Assembly (NCBI RefSeq): GCF_029109325.1
Contig: NZ_JAQKQJ010000010.1
Coordinates: 744,001 to 808,000 of the forward strand
Direction of reading: 5' to 3'
From: Nodosilinea sp. PGN35
Lineage (GTDB): Bacteria; Cyanobacteriota; Cyanobacteriia; Phormidesmidales; Phormidesmidaceae
Length of the DNA stretch: 64,000 nucleotides
The notes beneath the pieces were generated by a model. The model saw only the letters and a program-made list of their open reading frames with translations. It searched no databases and was not told where the DNA came from. The translations under genes and the position numbers were made by a program. Positions 1 to 8,453 of this stretch are shown here, in pieces; the first letter of the stretch is position 1; each line of letters begins with the position of its first letter.

Positions 1-7
1 CCGTTCC

Positions 8-165
8 GTCGGCTGTTGTGGGTATGGGCATAGCCCAGGCTGCGCCCACGAATCCCGTCAGGCCCGTTCTAGTTACAAGCATCCGCAACTTCCGCCGTCC
101 TGTCGGCTGTTGCGGGTATGGGCATAGCCCAGGCTGCGCCCACGAATCCCGTCAGGCCCGTTCTA
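8..165. repeat. 64-bp direct repeat, two copies
   Basis: Positions 8-71 and 102-165 are near-identical 64-base copies with one visible mismatch (T versus C eleven bases in), offset by 94 bases. Each copy contains the inverted motif GGGCATAGCCCAGGCTGCGCCC. No coding sequence is evident. The block lies just before a strong terminator, so it probably belongs to the 3' flank of a gene outside the window or to a dispersed repeat family. Confidence 0.85.
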
Positions 166-173
166 AGTAATAG

Positions 174-216
174 AAGTATCGAGGCGTGAATGCTAAATTC
201 ACGCCTCGATACTTTT
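174..216. terminator. Strong intrinsic terminator hairpin
   Basis: An uninterrupted 18-bp stem (174-191 with 197-214) encloses the 5-base loop GCTAA. It runs into a short T tract on the plus strand and is preceded by A residues on the other. It would end a plus-strand transcript entering from the left and insulate ftsH, which begins 108 bases later. Confidence 0.8.
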
Positions 217-323
217 TGAGGCGGGGCGGTCATTTCAGGGCCAGAGGGTTAGACTAGTGAACAGCCCATCCGGTATCTGGGGATACTAGCGTCGGGTTAC
301 AGTCTCGCTGAGTTTAACCGTCT

Positions 324-2228
324 ATGACCCTCCGTTTCCCTGGTAAGCAAGCCGCCCTTCGCCCCCGCACTGGCGCAACCGCCACGGGTGTAATGACCAT
401 CGGCTGGTTTTTACTGCAAAGCCTGATGCCGCTGCCGCCAGCCCTGGCTCAGGCCGAGTCGGAGGGGCTTTCCTACGGTCAGTTTTTAGAAAAAATTGAG
501 CAGGGCCAGGTTGAGCAGGTCGCGTTAGACGAAACCCGAGGCATTGCCTACGTCACGCTGGAGGGGGCCGCCGAAGACGCGCCCCCAGAGCAGGTGGCGC
601 TGTTTGCCGGAGAGCGCAACGCCGAGCTAATTCGCCGCCTGCGGGCCAACGATGTCGATGTAGAAATTCGCGACGGGTCGCGCAATGGGGCCCTGGCCTG
701 GCTGGCCACCAACTCGCTGCTGGCGCTGATTCTAATTTTTGGTTTGCTCATGCTGCTGCGGCGATCGGCGGCGGGGGCGGGCAACGCCATGAGCTTTGGC
801 AAGTCTAAGGCCCGCTTTCAGATGGAGGCTAAAACCGGCGTCGTATTTGACGACGTAGCCGGTATCGAAGAGGCCAAGGAAGAGCTGCAAGAGGTGGTCA
901 CCTTCCTCAAGAGCCCGGAAAAATTTACCGCCATTGGGGCGCGCATTCCTAAGGGAGTACTGCTGATCGGTCAGCCCGGTACGGGTAAGACGCTGCTGGC
1001 CAAGGCGATCGCCGGAGAGGCCGCCGTTCCCTTCTTCAGCATCTCCGGTTCTGAATTTGTCGAAATGTTTGTGGGCGTGGGTGCATCGCGGGTGCGTGAC
1101 CTGTTCCGCAAGGCCAAAGAAAATGCCCCCTGCATTGTATTTATCGACGAGATTGACGCTGTGGGTCGCCAGCGGGGTGCGGGCATTGGCGGTGGCAACG
1201 ACGAGCGCGAACAGACCCTCAACCAATTGCTCACCGAGATGGATGGCTTTGAGGGCAACAGCGGCATCATTGTGATTGCCGCCACCAACCGGGTGGATGT
1301 ACTCGATTTGGCGCTGCTGCGTCCGGGCCGCTTTGACCGCCAGGTGGTGGTTGACCTGCCCACCTATAAGGGGCGGCTGTCGATTTTAGAAGTGCACGCC
1401 CGCAACAAAAAAATTGAGCCGGATGTTTCTCTATCGGCGGTGGCGCGACGCACCCCTGGGTTCTCGGGAGCCGAGCTGGCCAACCTGCTCAACGAGGCGG
1501 CAATTCTCACCGCCCGCCGCCGCAAAGAGTCGATGGGCATGACCGAGATTGAAGATGCGATCGATCGCATCACCATTGGCCTCAGCCTCACCCCTCTGCT
1601 CGACAGCAGCCGCAAGCGCATGACCGCCTACCACGAGGTGGGCCACGCTCTGCTGACTACCCTGCTCACCCACTCCGACGAGCTGAACAAGGTGACGATT
1701 ATTCCGCGATCGGGCGGCATTGAGGGCTTCACCCAGTCGCTGCCCAACGAAGACATCATCGACAGCGGCCTCTACACCCGCAACTGGCTGATCGATCGCA
1801 TCACCGTGGCTCTGGGGGGCTTTGCCGCCGAGGCCGAGGTGTTTGGCGACGATGAAACCACCACCGGAGCCAGCGGCGACATTCAGCAGGTGAGCAACCT
1901 GGCCCGCCAGATGGTGACTCTCTACGGCATGTCTGAGCTTGGCCCTGTGGCCTTAGAGAGCATGGACAACCAGGTGTTTTTGGGCCGCAACCTGATGCCC
2001 CGCAACGAGGTGTCGGAGGAAATGGCCAGCAAGATCGACGCCCAGGTGCGCGGCATTGCCCTCACCTGCCTCGATCGCGCCCGCAGCCTGCTGCGCGAGC
2101 ACCGCGTGCTGATGGATCACCTGGTGGATGTGCTGCTGGAGCGCGAAACCGTAGACGGCGAAGAATTTCGCCAGATCGTCAGCGAGTACACCCAAATTCC
2201 TGAGAAGTTTTTGGTGAAGGCGGGCTAG
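324..2228 (+). CDS. ftsH: ATP-dependent zinc metalloprotease FtsH
   Basis: Membrane-anchored AAA+ protease that degrades damaged membrane proteins; in cyanobacteria FtsH complexes are central to photosystem II repair. The 634-residue protein has a hydrophobic N-terminal segment at about 23-43, a lumenal/periplasmic FtsH-extracellular domain, and a second membrane span at about 124-145. The AAA domain has Walker A GQPGTGKT (216-223), Walker [10 protein letters not shown] (271-279) and the second region of homology ending LLRPGRFDR. The M41 domain has the zinc site HEVGH (437-441). Walker A has Gln where many FtsH proteins have Pro. Length and order are typical, so it is expected to be functional. 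Which of the several cyanobacterial FtsH paralogues it is cannot be decided here. It appears monocistronic. Confidence 0.96.
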   Translation: MTLRFPGKQAALRPRTGATATGVMTIGWFLLQSLMPLPPALAQAESEGLSYGQFLEKIEQGQVEQVALDETRGIAYVTLEGAAEDAPPEQVALFAGERNAELIRRLRANDVDVEIRDGSRNGALAWLATNSLLALILIFGLLMLLRRSAAGAGNAMSFGKSKARFQMEAKTGVVFDDVAGIEEAKEELQEVVTFLKSPEKFTAIGARIPKGVLLIGQPGTGKTLLAKAIAGEAAVPFFSISGSEFVEMFVGVGASRVRDLFRKAKENAPCIVFIDEIDAVGRQRGAGIGGGNDEREQTLNQLLTEMDGFEGNSGIIVIAATNRVDVLDLALLRPGRFDRQVVVDLPTYKGRLSILEVHARNKKIEPDVSLSAVARRTPGFSGAELANLLNEAAILTARRRKESMGMTEIEDAIDRITIGLSLTPLLDSSRKRMTAYHEVGHALLTTLLTHSDELNKVTIIPRSGGIEGFTQSLPNEDIIDSGLYTRNWLIDRITVALGGFAAEAEVFGDDETTTGASGDIQQVSNLARQMVTLYGMSELGPVALESMDNQVFLGRNLMPRNEVSEEMASKIDAQVRGIALTCLDRARSLLREHRVLMDHLVDVLLERETVDGEEFRQIVSEYTQIPEKFLVKAG

Positions 2229-2454
2229 TACGGCGTCAGCGCTAAGAATTAGGCTGCTGTAGGGTGCATTAGCGCAGCAATGCCCCGAGAGGAAACCATG
2301 CCAAGAACAGCCCTACCCTAAATTTCAGCCTTGACAGAGCACTAGGGCAGTTTAGCACCGCTTACCTAAGGTTTTAATGCCGCTGGCCAGGAGTAGCACG
2401 GTAGACTAGGAGGGTTTTCTCCTGGCGCTGGCTACCCCGGCCAGCGGTATTGTT
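2229..2454. other. Intergenic region after ftsH
   Basis: No gene is seen in these 226 bases. They contain TGTAGGGTGCATTAGCGCAG, which resembles short GTAGGGTG-type dispersed sequences found elsewhere in the window. The bases just before the next gene include an AGGAGG-like stretch at about 2409, too far from the ATG at 2455 to be its ribosome binding site. Confidence 0.4.
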
Positions 2455-3264
2455 ATGGCCCTTGCGATCGCCGATCTGATCTCCAAACTCGAAGCCTGGG
2501 CCAGCCCCGCCTGGCAAGAAGACTGGGATAACTGCGGCTGGCAGGTGCAGCCCGGCCTGCTCGACGAACCGGCCCAGGTGCTGGTGTGCCTCACCCCCAC
2601 CCTAGCGGTGATGGCCGAAGCCCTCAAGCTGCGGGACCAGGGCGTGGGCGTCAACCTGATTTTGGCCCACCACCCGCTGATCTTTAGCCCGCTGAAGCGG
2701 GTCACCGAGGGCGACCCGGTGGGGGATATGGTGCGGCAGGCGATCGCCCACCACATCGGCATCTACACCGCCCACACCAACTTTGACCAGGTGCAAGACG
2801 GCACCGCTGACCTGCTGGCCCAGGTGCTGCACCTGCAAAACTCAGAGCCCGTGGTGCCCACCCAGCCCGGCATTGGCTACGGGCGCGTGGGCGACCTCAG
2901 CCCGGCCCTCACTCTGCAAGACCTGCTCGATCTCATCCAGGCTAAGCTTTCGCCGCCGCGCCTGATCTATTCCCCCGCCGCCGACCTGACTCAGAAAATC
3001 GATCGCTTAGCGGTTCTAGGTGGGTCTGGAGCCAGCTTCATGGGGGCGGTAGCCAAAACCGGGGCGCAGGCCTACCTGACCTCAGACTGCAAGTTTCACC
3101 AGTTTCAGGAAGGGCGCGATCGCCACCTGGTGCTGATCGACGCGGGCCACTACGCCACCGAGCGCCCGGCCTGCGATCGCCTGGCGGAGCTTGTGCGGCA
3201 GTGGGGCGCTCCCTGGGCGCAGCTCAGCACCGCCGACGAAGATTTTCGCCAATTTTGGGGCTGA
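2455..3264 (+). CDS. Nif3-like dinuclear metal centre protein (YbgI family)
   Basis: Member of the Nif3/YbgI/DUF34 family, which forms toroidal hexamers with a dinuclear metal site; family members have been linked to GTP cyclohydrolase I-like proteins, but the biochemical role is unsettled. The 269-residue protein shows the family's metal-binding signatures: AHHPLIF near residue 80 and DAGHYATE near residue 235, plus the internal GRVGDL stretch of the second half. Length fits the single-domain bacterial form without the inserted PII-like domain. It starts at ATG 2455. It stands between ftsH and a dispersed inverted repeat with no operon partner. Confidence 0.9.
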   Translation: MALAIADLISKLEAWASPAWQEDWDNCGWQVQPGLLDEPAQVLVCLTPTLAVMAEALKLRDQGVGVNLILAHHPLIFSPLKRVTEGDPVGDMVRQAIAHHIGIYTAHTNFDQVQDGTADLLAQVLHLQNSEPVVPTQPGIGYGRVGDLSPALTLQDLLDLIQAKLSPPRLIYSPAADLTQKIDRLAVLGGSGASFMGAVAKTGAQAYLTSDCKFHQFQEGRDRHLVLIDAGHYATERPACDRLAELVRQWGAPWAQLSTADEDFRQFWG

Positions 3265-3273
3265 GACTATAGT

Positions 3274-3375
3274 TATAGCCATGGTCAATTGAGTTAAGAC
3301 ATTCAGCAACCCTAGGAACGTTCAAACGTTTGAACGTTCCTAGGAAAACTGTCCTAGCCAGACTGGCCACAGCTA
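3274..3375. repeat. Dispersed imperfect inverted repeat, copy 1
   Basis: The centre is a perfect 34-bp palindrome (3311-3344) with core AACGTTCAAACGTTTGAACGTT. The outer arms are imperfect inverted repeats: TAGCCATGGTCA on the left matches the reverse complement of TGGCCACAGCTA on the right. Related copies lie at about 17449-17550 and 36684-36786, with partial relatives at 58687 and 60032. The shape is that of a small non-autonomous (MITE-like) element or a structured intergenic repeat. Confidence 0.8.
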
Positions 3376-3399
3376 CAAAGGAAACCGTTCAGCTGGGCT

Positions 3400-4290
3400 A
3401 TGCAAACAATCCTCATTCTGGCCGCCAACCCCAAAAACACCAGCCGCCTGCGCCTCGACGAAGAGCTGCGCGATATCGAAGAGGGCCTCAGGCGGGCGCA
3501 GCACCGCGATCGCTTTACCCTGACTCAGCGGCTAGCGGTGCGCCCCCGCGACATTCAGCGGGCCATGCTCGAAGAGACGCCGCAGATCGTTCACTTCTCG
3601 GGCCATGGCGACGGCCCAGAGGGATTGATGTTTGAGGAGGAAAGCGGCAATGCCAAGCTGGTTTCTGGCGCAGCCCTGGCCAATCTGTTTGAGCTATTTG
3701 CCGACCCGGCCCACAACCCCGACCCGGTGCACTGCGTAGTGCTCAACGGCTGCTACTCCGAAGCGCAGGCGGAAGCCATTGCCGAGCGCGTGCCCTACGT
3801 GGTGGGCATGACCCAGGCCGTGGGCGACCGAGCGGCGATCGATTTTGCCGTGGGCTTTTACGATGCCCTCGGGGCCGGGCGCACCGTTGAGTTTGCCTTT
3901 AGGCTCGGCTGCGCCGCCATCGACCTGGCAGGCAAACCAGAAAGCGCCACCCCCATCCTGATCAACAAAAAAGCCCCCCCATCTCCCCCACCCCCTCACT
4001 CCCCCACCCCCTCCCCCCACCCCTCCTCATCTCCCCCACCTCCCCAATCCTCCATAACCATCCCCCAAGACCGCACCCAGCTCTACCAGTTCTTACTCAG
4101 CCTCCCCGGCCCGCAGTTTGACGCGGTGGTGTTTGACCTCAACCCGCCCCGAGGCAATGTGCCGCCCTCAAGCGCTCCCCAGGGCGATCGCGTCTCAGCT
4201 TTGCTGAACTGGCTAGAAAGCCCCATTGGCCCGGCCACAAAACTAGAGGTGCTCAGAACCTCCCTAAACAACCTGCTAAACCCTCAGTAG
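3400..4290 (+). CDS. CHAT-domain (caspase-like) protein with C-terminal effector-associated domain
   Basis: Predicted caspase-fold cysteine protease of the CHAT family. The catalytic pair is visible: His69 in IVHFSGHGDG and Cys118 in VVLNGCYSEA. Residues 1-185 form the CHAT domain. A Pro/Ser-rich linker follows at about 190-225, and residues about 226-296 resemble the small effector-associated domains that pair proteases with NTPases in bacterial conflict systems. The next gene is a NACHT NTPase, and such domains often occur fused in cyanobacterial proteins. CHAT proteases can cleave a partner once a sensor is triggered, so a role in phage defence or regulated cell death is inferred. Start is ATG 3400, right after the repeat. 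The substrate cannot be read from the sequence. Confidence 0.8.
   Translation: MQTILILAANPKNTSRLRLDEELRDIEEGLRRAQHRDRFTLTQRLAVRPRDIQRAMLEETPQIVHFSGHGDGPEGLMFEEESGNAKLVSGAALANLFELFADPAHNPDPVHCVVLNGCYSEAQAEAIAERVPYVVGMTQAVGDRAAIDFAVGFYDALGAGRTVEFAFRLGCAAIDLAGKPESATPILINKKAPPSPPPPHSPTPSPHPSSSPPPPQSSITIPQDRTQLYQFLLSLPGPQFDAVVFDLNPPRGNVPPSSAPQGDRVSALLNWLESPIGPATKLEVLRTSLNNLLNPQ
3967..4058. repeat. C-rich low-complexity tract encoding a Pro/Ser linker
   Basis: A run of CCCCC(A/T)C-type units inside the CHAT gene encodes the proline/serine linker between protease and effector-associated domain. Similar G-rich (complementary) tracts lie upstream of the pyroglutamyl peptidase gene at about 29371-29500. 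The tract is slippage-prone and could vary in length between strains. Confidence 0.7.
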
Positions 4291-4379
4291 CCCCTTCGGC
4301 AGACGGCAACCCACCGTCGGAGGGGCTACCCAGGGAAACACCCAGCACTAGGGAACGCAACATTGACATTGGTCAGTCG

Positions 4380-5126
4380 GTGGAGCGATCGAATGTGGTG
4401 TCTGGAGATAGCAACCACATCAATCAGTCGTACACGGTTAACTATTACCATGGTCTGCCAGAAACTCGGCCCGCGCCCACCCGCACAGACCGCAACGAAA
4501 AGACCCTAATCAACGCGGTGTGGACGGAGGTGGAGGATCGCCTGCGCCAGTCGCTGCACAATGCGATTTTGATTCGCCTCGACATGGCCGATCAGCGCAG
4601 CCAGGTCAGCCGCCCCTGGGATAGCGAACTGCGCACCGCTGACCAAAAAGCCAAGCCCCTGACCCCTGGCATCCCCATCGCCGAGGTGTTTGACCGTCGC
4701 GATGTGGGCGGCAAGCTGCTGGTGCTGGGCAACCCTGGTGCTGGCAAAACCACCACCATGCTCGACCTGGCGGCAACCCTGGTGCAGCGGGCCAATGGCG
4801 ATCCCGATGAACCCATTCCGGTAATGGTGAACCTGTCGTCGTGGCAAAACCCCAAACAGAGCTTTACCGACTGGTTTTTGAATGAGCTAAAGCTGAAGTA
4901 TGGCGTGTCAGCAAAGCTAGGCCAAACCTGGCTAAGCGAAAGAAAGCTACTGCCCCTGCTGGATGGCCTCGATGAGCTGCCCCCTGATCGCCAAGAGCCT
5001 GTAGTGCAAGGCATAAACGCCTGGCTGCAAAGCGACACCGGGGCACCCCATCTGCTGGTGTGCAGCCGCTTAGAAGATACGAACTCTACGCCAGCAAGCT
5101 CGACCTCAACGGGGCCATCTGCCTGA
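4380..5126 (+). pseudogene. NACHT-family NTPase, N-terminal half (frameshifted)
   Basis: Signal-transducing STAND NTPase of the NACHT type. Visible features are Walker A GNPGAGKTT (about residue 118), a Walker B/NACHT signature LLPLLDGLDELP (about 190-202) and sensor-like LLVCSR near the end. The frame then runs into an unrelated tail, while the expected continuation (YELYASKLDLNGAICL) is in the +1 frame of the next entry. Restoring one A in AGAAGATAC at about 5072-5080 gives a continuous RLEEYELYAS. The reading frame stays open upstream of GTG 4380 back past the CHAT stop (4288-4290), with protein-like text (RNIDIGQSVERS), so the true start is uncertain and the two genes may once have been one fusion. 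A sequencing error cannot be excluded. Confidence 0.75.
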
Positions 5127-6472
5127 GCCCGCTGACCGATAGACAGCTAAAAGACTACTTAACCTCGCTGAAGATGGCGCACCTGTGGGAGACCCTACAG
5201 CACGACAACGACCTGTTAGCGCTAGTACGCACCCCGCTACTGCTGAGCGTATCGATTTTGGCCAATGATGACATGGACAAAGCGCAGTGGAGCAGACTGC
5301 AAATCACCCAAGATCGACTCGACTACTTGCTCGATGCTTACATCGTTCGGCAATTGCATGAGTCGGTGAACAGTAAAGAGTACCCGCCGGGTAAACAGCC
5401 TAGGGCGCAGCAAACTCGGCACTGGCTGGTGTGGCTGGCAAAACAGTTACAAGCCCAATCAGAAGGTGAGTTTTTGATTGAAAAAATGCAGCCAACAAGC
5501 CTCGATCAAAAACCTCAGTATTTATTATATGTAGTTTCATTTCTAGCATTAAGAGGATTGCCTCTGGCAATGATATTTCTAATTCTAGTGCTGAGTATCT
5601 TTGCGGAGAGGATGGCATCTATAATCCTAGAAGGAACAACAGAAAACCTAAGTATAAACTCACTTGAAATACTGTCATATGTAGCGACCAAATTCTTTGC
5701 AACATGGTTTTCGGGGACTCTAATATCCTTGATGGTTTACTTCGATTCATTAAAAAAGATTGAAACAACAGAAAAACTCTACTTTGACATAATACTAATG
5801 AGATCAAAGAATTTCTGGAAGTCAGTAAACAATTCAATTTCTTCTGCCACGAAAAAAGGTTCTTTTATAGGATTATCTCTTTCAGTTATTGCTTATCTGC
5901 GTGGAGACGAAGCTTACACTATTGGCTTTAAGGATACAATCTCAATCAATTTTCCGCCGAAATTTTTCTTTTTAGACGTCGTTCTGTCAGGAATTATAAT
6001 AGGGTTCATAGTTGGATTATGCATTGGATTCTCAAACGGAATTATAAGTTTTTTTAAGATAGACATGGAATACAGAAAAATTCCAAATCATGGAATTATT
6101 CAGTCATTAAGAAATGCGCCATTTTTACTTGTTTTGTCAACATTATTGAGTTTGGCTATTTTATGCATTCTAATAATGCTGTCTGAAAGAAGACTGCCTG
6201 GACTTCAAGTAATTGTTCCTTTAGGATTGGCTTTAAGCCTCTTTCTTACTGCTTTCTCTGAAGGTACTCTTCCTGCTTTTCAGCACTTTGCTCTGAGGGT
6301 TGTTCTCTATTTCTTAGGCAAAATACCCTGGAACTATGCCCGCTTTCTTAACCACTGCACCGATCGCCTCTTGTTACAACGAGTAGGTGGCCGCTATCGA
6401 TTCATTCATCGCCTGGTGCAAGAGCACTTCGCCTCCATGCCGCTAGAGAGCGGTAGAGATGTGGGTAGGTAG
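5060..6472 (+). pseudogene. NACHT-family NTPase, C-terminal half with membrane segments
   Basis: Continuation of the NACHT protein after the frameshift; codons before about 5078 are out of frame for the ancestral protein. It holds the winged-helix/arm part of the NTPase (LTDRQLKDYL, LLALVRTPLLLSV). A long hydrophobic region follows at about residues 160-425 with six or more predicted membrane spans. The C-terminal motif VGGRYRFIHRLVQEHFASM is typical of this cyanobacterial NACHT family. Bases from about 5500 to 6300 are clearly more AT-rich than all neighbours, whereas both ends match the GC-rich host, suggesting module exchange by recombination or transfer. If the frameshift is real this part is not made; if it is an error, the gene is a roughly 690-residue membrane NACHT protein. 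Confidence 0.75.
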
Positions 6473-6524
6473 ACCAGTATTCTGAATGAGTCCAATGCAA
6501 AAGAAGATACGTGAGAGTGTTTAG

Positions 6525-6986
6525 ATGACCGATACAAATTGGCCAGCAGTCAGCGGCACAGTGCAGCAGGGGCACACAGTGGCTTCGGGGTCTGCTTCAG
6601 CGAGCCCCTACCCGAGCGGCACCATTGAGATGCAAACGCCTTACTTCGAGGCGCTGGGGTTAGATTTGGCCGAATACTTTAAAGGCACGCTCAACATTTC
6701 CATCAGTCCCAGCACCTTTCAGCTCATCAATCCTGAATTTACCTTTCGCCAGGTCGAGTGGACTGATCAACACCCGCCGGAGGATTTTTCGTTTTCTCGC
6801 TGCCGGATTTTATTTCAGGGTGCCGCCTACGACTGCTGGATATACTATCCCCATCCCGAGACCAAGCAACGCAACTTTCAAAACCCGTCTGTGCTCGAAA
6901 TTATTGCGCCACCTATACCCGGCATTGCCTACGGCGATAGGGTAGATATTGAGTACAACCCGTTAGAAATCGCCGTCACCCAATAA
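6525..6986 (+). CDS. Conserved protein resembling the CTP-dependent (archaeal-type) riboflavin kinase domain
   Basis: A 153-residue protein with no signal peptide or membrane segment. The pattern SGTVQQGHTVASG, then ALGLDLAEYFKGTLNISI, then EDFSFSRCRILFQGAAYDC and YYPHPETK resembles the small beta-barrel fold of archaeal CTP-dependent riboflavin kinases (DUF120). In those proteins a glycine-rich start and a PGTLN motif bind substrate; here the motif reads KGTLN. Cyanobacteria normally use the bifunctional RibF for flavin synthesis, so this copy probably has a different or unknown role. It sits alone between the NACHT remnant and guanine deaminase. The fold assignment is from pattern memory and is moderate. 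Confidence 0.55.
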   Translation: MTDTNWPAVSGTVQQGHTVASGSASASPYPSGTIEMQTPYFEALGLDLAEYFKGTLNISISPSTFQLINPEFTFRQVEWTDQHPPEDFSFSRCRILFQGAAYDCWIYYPHPETKQRNFQNPSVLEIIAPPIPGIAYGDRVDIEYNPLEIAVTQ

Positions 6987-7085
6987 GCCCCGATTCACCC
7001 CTTGACTCCAGCGGTAACCAGATACGCCAAGGGCTTTGGGCTTGGGTGTTATAGTGGCCTGCGACACCAGCATGGAACGGCAGCT

Positions 7086-8453
7086 ATGGGGCAAACACCG
7101 ACCGCATCCGCCTCCGCCGGGGGCACCGTGGCCCTTCGCGGGGCGCTATTAGACTGCATAGCCGATCCATTCTACGAACCCGCAGCCCAGGCTGTGCGGT
7201 ACATTCCCGATGGGGTGCTGGTGGTGCGCGATGGCTATGTGGCGGCCCTCGGCCCCTACGAGGAGCTGGCTGCCTCCCTGGGGGAGCTAACCGTTGCCGA
7301 CTACAGCGGCCACCTCATTACCCCTGGGTTTATTGACACCCACATTCACTACCCCCAGACGGGCATGATGGCCGCCTACGGCGAGCAGCTGCTGGAATGG
7401 CTCAACCGCTACACCTTTCCCACCGAGCGCAAGTTTGCCGACCCGGCCTATGCCCGCTCCGTGGCCGACCTGTTTCTCGATGAGCTGCTAAAAAACGGCA
7501 CCACTACGGCCCTGGTGTTTGCAGCGGTGTTTCCTGAATCGGTGGACGCCTTTTTTGAGGCCGCCGAGGCCCGCCACCTGCGGATGATCAGCGGCAAGGT
7601 GATGATGGATCGCAACGCCCCCGACTATCTCTGCGATACGGCCCAGTCGTCCTACGACGAGTCGAAGGCGCTGATTGAGAAGTGGCACGGGCGCGGGCGG
7701 CTGCTCTACGCCGTCACCCCTCGGTTTGCGGGCACCTCTAGCGAGGCGCAGCTCAAGCAGGCAGCTAAATTGCTGGATGAGTTTCCCGATGTCTACTTAC
7801 ACACCCACCTATCGGAAAACGTTAACGAGGTGGCTTGGATACAGGAAATGTTTCCTCAGTACCAGGGGTATTTAGACATCTATGACCAAACTGGGCTGGT
7901 GCGGGGGCGATCGCTGTTTGCCCACGGCGTGCAGCTCACTGACGACGAATTCCGGCGGCTCTCGGAGGCCAAGGCGGCAATCTCCTTCTGCCCCACGTCT
8001 AATCTGTTTCTCGGCAGCGGCCTGTTTCGCCTTGAGCAGGCCAAAAACCCCGCGCACCCGGTGAAGGTGGGACTGGGCACCGACGTGGGGGCAGGCACCA
8101 GCTTTTCGCTGCTGCAAACCACTAACGAGGCCTACAAGGTGGCCCAGCTGCGGGGCCAAAAGCTCTCGGCCTTTAAGGCCCTCTTCCTCGCCACCCTGGG
8201 CGGAGCCACAGCGCTGTGCCTGGAGGACAAGCTGGGCAGCTTTGAGCCCGGCAAGGAGGCCGACGTTGTGGTGCTCGACCCCAAAGCTACGCCGCTGCTG
8301 GCCCTGCGCAATCAGGGGGGAATCCCTGAGACCCTGGAGGCCCTGGAGGATCTGCTGTTTTCGCTGGTGATCATGGGGGGCGATCGCGCCGTAGCCGCCA
8401 CCTATATCATGGGAGAGCGGGCTTACAGCTCCGCATCCCCTTGCACCCCCTGA
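7086..8453 (+). CDS. guaD: Guanine deaminase
   Basis: Converts guanine to xanthine and ammonia in purine salvage and nitrogen release; cytosolic amidohydrolase. The zinc and substrate signatures are intact: PGFIDTHIHYPQT, the guanine-deaminase-specific stretch with WLNRYTFPTE, HTHLSENVNE, FAHGVQLTDDE and GLGTDVGAG. The frame is open from TTG 7002, but the first 28 codons look non-coding. ATG 7086 (MGQTPTAS) gives a 455-residue protein of normal length. Its last 31 bases overlap the 3' end of kaiC on the opposite strand, a tail-to-tail arrangement. Confidence 0.93.
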   Translation: MGQTPTASASAGGTVALRGALLDCIADPFYEPAAQAVRYIPDGVLVVRDGYVAALGPYEELAASLGELTVADYSGHLITPGFIDTHIHYPQTGMMAAYGEQLLEWLNRYTFPTERKFADPAYARSVADLFLDELLKNGTTTALVFAAVFPESVDAFFEAAEARHLRMISGKVMMDRNAPDYLCDTAQSSYDESKALIEKWHGRGRLLYAVTPRFAGTSSEAQLKQAAKLLDEFPDVYLHTHLSENVNEVAWIQEMFPQYQGYLDIYDQTGLVRGRSLFAHGVQLTDDEFRRLSEAKAAISFCPTSNLFLGSGLFRLEQAKNPAHPVKVGLGTDVGAGTSFSLLQTTNEAYKVAQLRGQKLSAFKALFLATLGGATALCLEDKLGSFEPGKEADVVVLDPKATPLLALRNQGGIPETLEALEDLLFSLVIMGGDRAVAATYIMGERAYSSASPCTP

